A model generated the notes under the pieces. It was given only the letters and a program-made list of their open reading frames with translations. It ran no database searches and was not told the DNA's origin. Positions 6,277-9,308 of a stretch of DNA of 9,308 nt are shown one piece after another (position 1 is the stretch's first letter; each line of letters opens with the position of its first letter). Position numbers and translations under genes: made by a program. This DNA is from JAGPUQ01 sp041594335 (GTDB taxonomy: Bacteria > Pseudomonadota > Gammaproteobacteria > Pseudomonadales > Porticoccaceae): assembly GCA_041594335.1 (NCBI GenBank), contig JBFHML010000072.1, positions 1-9,308 of the forward strand. Direction: 5' to 3'.

Positions 6277-7060
6277 CGGCGAAACCATCCCGCAACCAGC
6301 GGAACAACCCGAATCCCGCACCGGCGCACAGTACCGCCAGACCACAGTAGCGCAAATACGCTGCCGGTGCCGGTAACACCCCCTGGAACAGCAACTCCCG
6401 AAGCGTTTCAATGGCAAAGGTCAGCGGATTGACGTAGAGGGCCGGCCGCAACAGCTCGGGCACCGCATCGACTGGATACAGTACCGGAGAAAGAAAAAAC
6501 AACGCCGTCACCAAAAGACCGACGATTTGCGACAGATCACGGAAGTACACCGTCAATGCCGCCAACGCCCAAATGGCTCCCAAGGCAAACAAGGCGAGGG
6601 GCGCCACCACCATCGGGACCAAGAACAACATCCAGGACGGAGGACCAATCAAAACGACCTGGAACATCAGCAGCACCGCAAAGGTCGGCACCAGATGCGC
6701 AAGCGCAACAAATAATTGAGAAACGCCCAATACCTCGAGAGGAAAAGGCGTTTTCTTGACGAAATTCACGTTTTCGATCACCAGGGTTGGCGCCCTGGTG
6801 AGACATTCAGCGAAAAACCCGTGCAATAGCATGCCGCCGAACACGAGCAGCGCAAACTCGCCCGGTCCACCGTCACCCAGTGTCACATCGCCACGCCAAC
6901 GGGCCTGAAAAATCACTGAAAAGACCAGGGTGTACACGGACAGGAGCAACAGCGGTGATACCACCAACCAAGCCAAACCACCGAGTGAGCCGCGATAGCG
7001 CAAGACCACATCGCGCGCGGCGAGCCGCAGCGCCAGCCGCCAAGGGAACGTCCGAGTCAT
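6266..7060 (-). CDS. wzm: Polysaccharide ABC exporter permease (Wzm type, ABC-2 family)
   Basis: This is a 264-residue membrane subunit, the usual length for Wzm/KpsM/TagG permeases. The N-terminal amphipathic part reads ARDVVLRYRGSLGGLAWLVVSP (15-36), the typical interface helix of the family. Six hydrophobic segments are visible at about 28-52, 67-88, 111-137, 142-168, 175-197 and 233-253. NFVKKTPFPLEVLG (99-112) and YFRDLSQIVGLLVTALFFLSPVLYP (172-196) are characteristic. It forms the channel through which the lipid-linked glycan crosses the inner membrane, partnered by the overlapping ATPase gene. I chose ATG 7058-7060 because the family normally starts close to the RYRGS motif. A GTG at 7172-7174 has a reasonable AGGA site and would add 38 unconserved residues. 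The gene lies about 150 bases downstream of the parvulin gene. Confidence 0.93.
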   Translation of the reverse strand: MTRTFPWRLALRLAARDVVLRYRGSLGGLAWLVVSPLLLLSVYTLVFSVIFQARWRGDVTLGDGGPGEFALLVFGGMLLHGFFAECLTRAPTLVIENVNFVKKTPFPLEVLGVSQLFVALAHLVPTFAVLLMFQVVLIGPPSWMLFLVPMVVAPLALFALGAIWALAALTVYFRDLSQIVGLLVTALFFLSPVLYPVDAVPELLRPALYVNPLTFAIETLRELLFQGVLPAPAAYLRYCGLAVLCAGAGFGLFRWLRDGFADAL

Positions 7061-7179
7061 GCGCGTGCAGCCCCAACGACCGACAGAGGGCGCGCGCGGC
7101 TCAATGGCGGAGCCGGCAACGCGGACTGCCCCCCTGAACTGAAGGGTCTGTTGGCCCGAGACGGGCCGCCCCACGTCAT
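7057..7179 (-). CDS. Possible 40-residue leader ORF coupled to the permease gene
   Basis: An ATG at 7177-7179 follows AGGAAAA on the minus strand and opens a 40-codon frame. Its TGA (7059-7057) overlaps the permease ATG (7060-7058) as ATGA, the classic coupling arrangement. The predicted peptide is rich in Ala, Pro, Arg and Ser and matches no family I recognise. It may be a coupling leader or a chance frame in GC-rich sequence. Confidence 0.2.
   Translation of the reverse strand: MTWGGPSRANRPFSSGGQSALPAPPLSRARPLSVVGAARA
7153..7167 (-). repeat. Short GC hairpin between the parvulin and permease genes
   Basis: GGCCCG (7153-7158) and CGGGCC (7162-7167) pair perfectly around a three-base loop. 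No U-run follows in the direction of transcription, so it is at best a pause or processing site. Nothing else regulatory is clear in 7061-7213. Confidence 0.3.
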
Positions 7180-7213
7180 TTTTCCTGCTCCGCCGGCCAC
7201 CCTGGCGTGGAAC

Positions 7214-8188
7214 TTACTGCTCCGCCGGCTCGGCTGGGTTCTGGCTGCGAGCCTTCGATTTCTCAATGTCAATCGGCTGGTGCAAGCTGACCAACGCCTC
7301 ATAATTGGTCTCTACACCCGCTAAATTACCCAGACGCTCAATCTCCCGGTTGACGATACGCGTACGAAACTCATCGCGATATTTGCCAATCAACCGATCC
7401 CGAACGTCCTCGAAGGGAATCAACCCCGCCGCACGGCGGTCTTCCAGGCGCAGAATGTGATAGCCAAAGGGGGTCTTCACCGGACCAGATAGCGCCCCCG
7501 GCTCGGTCATGGCGAAGGCGGCCTGCTCAAACGGCTTGACCATCTGGCCACGCTGGAAGAACCCGAGATCGCCGTTATTCTGCGCTGCCGACGGATCATC
7601 GGAGAACTCTTTCACCAAATCGGTGAAATTCGCCCCAGCCCGGGCTTTGGCCAACGCGGCTTCGGCACGCGCCAAGGCCACGGCATCATCACGCTCCTCG
7701 CCGCCCTGAATCAGGATGTGGGAGACGCGAACCGCCTCGGGTGCCTGAAACTTTTCGGGATGCGCGAGCCACTCCTCCCGCGCCACCGCCTCATAATCCG
7801 GCTGGGACTCCTGCGCGACGATATGGTCCAGCTGTACTTGGCTCAGCGCCCGCATGCGCGCCTCCTCCACCCGGAAGCGTTCAGCTTCCGTCAGTTCCCG
7901 CGCCAGTGCCTCTTCGGCGAGCTTGCGCACCACGAAGAAATTCCCGGCGTGCTGGGTGATCCGCTGGCGCTCGGCATAAAAGCGAGCCAGCTTATCGGAT
8001 GGAATCGTAAGTTCAATCGAATGACGTACATCGCCCAGCGTCACTTGGGTATCGCCGTGGCGCAAGACAACGGTATCGTCGGGATAGGTCTCGGCGACAG
8101 CGGAACTGATGGCAAAAGGGAGGCACGTCAGCAGCACCATTCTCCGAGCGAAGCGATGCAGGTGTGAGGCGGCGACTGTCATCATCAT
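7214..8188 (-). CDS. Exported parvulin-type peptidyl-prolyl cis-trans isomerase
   Basis: This is a 324-residue predicted periplasmic foldase. A signal peptide is clear: basic HRFARR (11-16), a hydrophobic stretch of about 14 residues, and an AVA cleavage site before ETYPDD (about residue 33). No lipobox Cys sits at the cleavage point. An N-terminal helical chaperone-like part (about 45-145) precedes one parvulin domain (about 153-251). The domain opens VRVSHILIQ with His157, contains FSDDPSAAQNNGDLGFF (195-211), and closes with FGYHILRLED (241-250), including His244. This resembles PpiC/PrsA/NifM-type proteins with one rotamase domain, whereas SurA has two. The C-terminus is charged (KSKARSQNPAEPAEQ). 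ATG 8186-8188 is the first of three consecutive ATGs, nine bases after GGGA; a TTG at 8209 is possible but less likely. The intrinsic terminator of the preceding gene ends only about 25 bases upstream. It may assist folding of envelope proteins; clients are unknown. Confidence 0.88.
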   Translation of the reverse strand: MMMTVAASHLHRFARRMVLLTCLPFAISSAVAETYPDDTVVLRHGDTQVTLGDVRHSIELTIPSDKLARFYAERQRITQHAGNFFVVRKLAEEALARELTEAERFRVEEARMRALSQVQLDHIVAQESQPDYEAVAREEWLAHPEKFQAPEAVRVSHILIQGGEERDDAVALARAEAALAKARAGANFTDLVKEFSDDPSAAQNNGDLGFFQRGQMVKPFEQAAFAMTEPGALSGPVKTPFGYHILRLEDRRAAGLIPFEDVRDRLIGKYRDEFRTRIVNREIERLGNLAGVETNYEALVSLHQPIDIEKSKARSQNPAEPAEQ

Positions 8189-8212
8189 AGAAAAGCGTCC
8201 CAAAATCAAAAT

Positions 8213-8256
8213 GCAAACAAAACGAAAAGCGCCCGCATTGTAAACAATGCGGGCGC
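8213..8256 (-). terminator. Rho-independent terminator after the InlB-repeat gene
   Basis: A perfect 12-bp GC-rich stem is formed by 8245-8256 and 8229-8240, with a TTTA tetraloop on the minus strand. It is followed by TTTTCGTTTTGTTT. It sits about 25 bases after the stop of the 9232-8282 gene and is oriented to end that transcript. It is the only convincing intrinsic terminator in the window. Confidence 0.9.
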
Positions 8257-8281
8257 CTCAATACCGACGAGCGCCGATTAA

Positions 8282-9232
8282 TTAGTACGGCGAGCTGCGG
8301 CTTCCGAAGAACGAGCAATTGGTGCCATTACTGCAGGTATAAGCCGTATCGTTCACCTTGGTCTTCGAGACCGCGTTGACATAGTAGGTGTTACCCGGCG
8401 TCAGCTTGCAATAGTAGCTGCTCGCCCCAGCGTTCCCGGTCATTCTTACCATGGACGACTCAAGGCTGTAGACCACACAAGACGACTGCCCGCCCACCGG
8501 CTCCAATACGCCGGGGCAAGTGGAGACCACCACCAGTTTCGACTTCTGTGCCGAGCTGGTTTTGGTCGCGGTGAAATTACCCTTGCCGGTAAAGCCGGCC
8601 GGCACCGTCACCTTAAACGCGGTGACCGTGTGGGGCAGCGGGAAGAACGTCTGCTGAGGCCAAGACCCGCTAATGCTGCCCGTATCCACTACAGAAACAT
8701 TCTCCGGCACAGGCCCACAGCTGCCAGGCGGTGGCGCATCTGCCGTGAAGGTGGCTGTCACATTGAGATTAGAGGTAATGGTCTGATTGACGGTACAGGT
8801 TCCCGTACCGGAGCAGCCGGCCCCACTCCACCCGCTAAAGGTCGATCCCGCACTGGCGGCCGCCGTCAACGTCACATTGATCGCCGTATTCTCGGTATAG
8901 GATTCCGTACAGTCGGCCCCGCAATTGAAGCCCGTACCCGTCACCGTGCCAGAGCCGGTCCCGGCTTTGTTCACCGACAGCGTAAAACTGCCCGGAGGCG
9001 GGGGCGGGGGCGGCGCACCACCACCGCTCAAATCACAGGATGCCCCCGCGGTAACATTGGCGGTGATATCTCCGTTGGCACCAATCGTCGCGTTCCCCGA
9101 CGTCGCGCAGGTCACACTGTTGCTGCCGTCATTCAAGGTAATGTTGATTCCCCAGGCCGTCAGCGCCGCACTGAGCAATACCAAGCCAGCACCCACTCTG
9201 GCGATCACCTGTAATTTCGAATAGGTCTTCAT
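8282..9232 (-). CDS. Secreted protein with one divergent InlB-type B-repeat and a Cys-rich C-terminal domain
   Basis: This is a 316-residue exported protein. The signal peptide covers about residues 1-28 (KTYSK, then a hydrophobic core ending ALTAWG). A short beta-type segment with two Cys (30-69) is followed by a seven-proline linker (74-80). Residues 82-163 form one divergent InlB B-repeat: a GSGTVTGTG strand, paired Cys104/Cys108 (NCGADC), TLTAAASAGSTFSGW, then Cys140/Cys146, and NVTATF at the end. These Cys-bearing repeats are common in proteobacterial surface proteins and are thought to mediate adhesion or act as spacers. A second proline linker leads to a C-terminal domain (171-316) with several Cys, TPGNTYYVNA and a CSNGTNCSFFGS tail. 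I do not recognise this domain beyond an Ig-like or beta-sandwich appearance. The start has a strong AAGGAG site seven bases upstream (9240-9245). It is a monocistronic unit, judging by the terminator that follows. Function is unknown. Confidence 0.82.
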   Translation of the reverse strand: MKTYSKLQVIARVGAGLVLLSAALTAWGINITLNDGSNSVTCATSGNATIGANGDITANVTAGASCDLSGGGAPPPPPPPGSFTLSVNKAGTGSGTVTGTGFNCGADCTESYTENTAINVTLTAAASAGSTFSGWSGAGCSGTGTCTVNQTITSNLNVTATFTADAPPPGSCGPVPENVSVVDTGSISGSWPQQTFFPLPHTVTAFKVTVPAGFTGKGNFTATKTSSAQKSKLVVVSTCPGVLEPVGGQSSCVVYSLESSMVRMTGNAGASSYYCKLTPGNTYYVNAVSKTKVNDTAYTCSNGTNCSFFGSRSSPY

Positions 9233-9239
9233 CGATTAT

Positions 9240-9245
9240 CTCCTT
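9240..9245 (-). promoter_or_regulatory. Shine-Dalgarno of the InlB-repeat gene
   Basis: AAGGAG on the minus strand lies seven bases upstream of ATG 9232-9230 and fixes that start. In the remaining bases to the right edge (9246-9308) I see no clear promoter or gene end. Confidence 0.7.
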
Positions 9246-9308
9246 GCGGGCAAATGGCTGCCCCAGCGAACCCGGAACTCGGTGGCATCCCTTAGCACCC
9301 AGTCACCA

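Noticed and set aside
5626..6432. A 268-codon plus-strand ORF opposite the ATPase gene
   Set aside because: It is antisense to a gene with intact Walker A, signature and Walker B motifs. It has no family resemblance and no ribosome site of note.
8995..9012. A run of C/G-rich triplets (proline codons) as a possible slippage or phase-variation tract
   Set aside because: It encodes an in-frame polyproline linker with mixed codons, and the longest single-base runs are only a few bases. There is no sign of a frameshift.

Overview
The window looks like a GC-rich Gram-negative genome, probably a proteobacterium and plausibly a gammaproteobacterium. This rests on the O-antigen-type ABC exporter, the signal peptides and the base composition; no marker gene fixes the genus. 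Every gene I can support is on the minus strand, so transcription runs from position 9308 towards position 1. No tRNA, rRNA, CRISPR array, transposase or integrase is visible, and no gene-free stretch exceeds about 215 bases.

Layout in order of transcription: (1) 9232-8282, a secreted protein with a proline linker and one divergent InlB-type B-repeat, closed by a strong intrinsic terminator at 8213-8256. (2) 8188-7214, an exported parvulin-type peptidyl-prolyl isomerase. (3) 7060-6266 and 6276-4963, the overlapping permease and ATPase of a polysaccharide ABC exporter (Wzm/Wzt type); the ATPase carries the C-terminal carbohydrate-binding extension. (4) 4884-4204, a small SAM-dependent methyltransferase. 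(5) 3990-2257, a two-part protein with an N-terminal SAM methyltransferase and a C-terminal region that resembles a sugar/aminoglycoside-kinase catalytic core. (6) 2253-1060, a membrane acyltransferase of the acyltransferase-3 family. (7) 963 to the left edge, a family 2 glycosyltransferase that runs out of the window and appears to start at TTG.

Genes 3-7 read as part of a locus for an O-antigen or similar surface polysaccharide made by the ABC-transporter route. The glycosyltransferase would build the chain, the acyltransferase would decorate it, and the methyltransferase plus kinase-like protein would modify the non-reducing end. The Wzt C-terminal domain would then recognise the modified end and trigger export through Wzm. 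This parallels the E. coli O8/O9a logic, where WbdD caps the chain and Wzt reads the cap. The capping enzyme here is not an obvious WbdD copy, which makes it the most interesting item in the window. The parvulin and the InlB-repeat protein are neighbours whose link to the polysaccharide is unproven.
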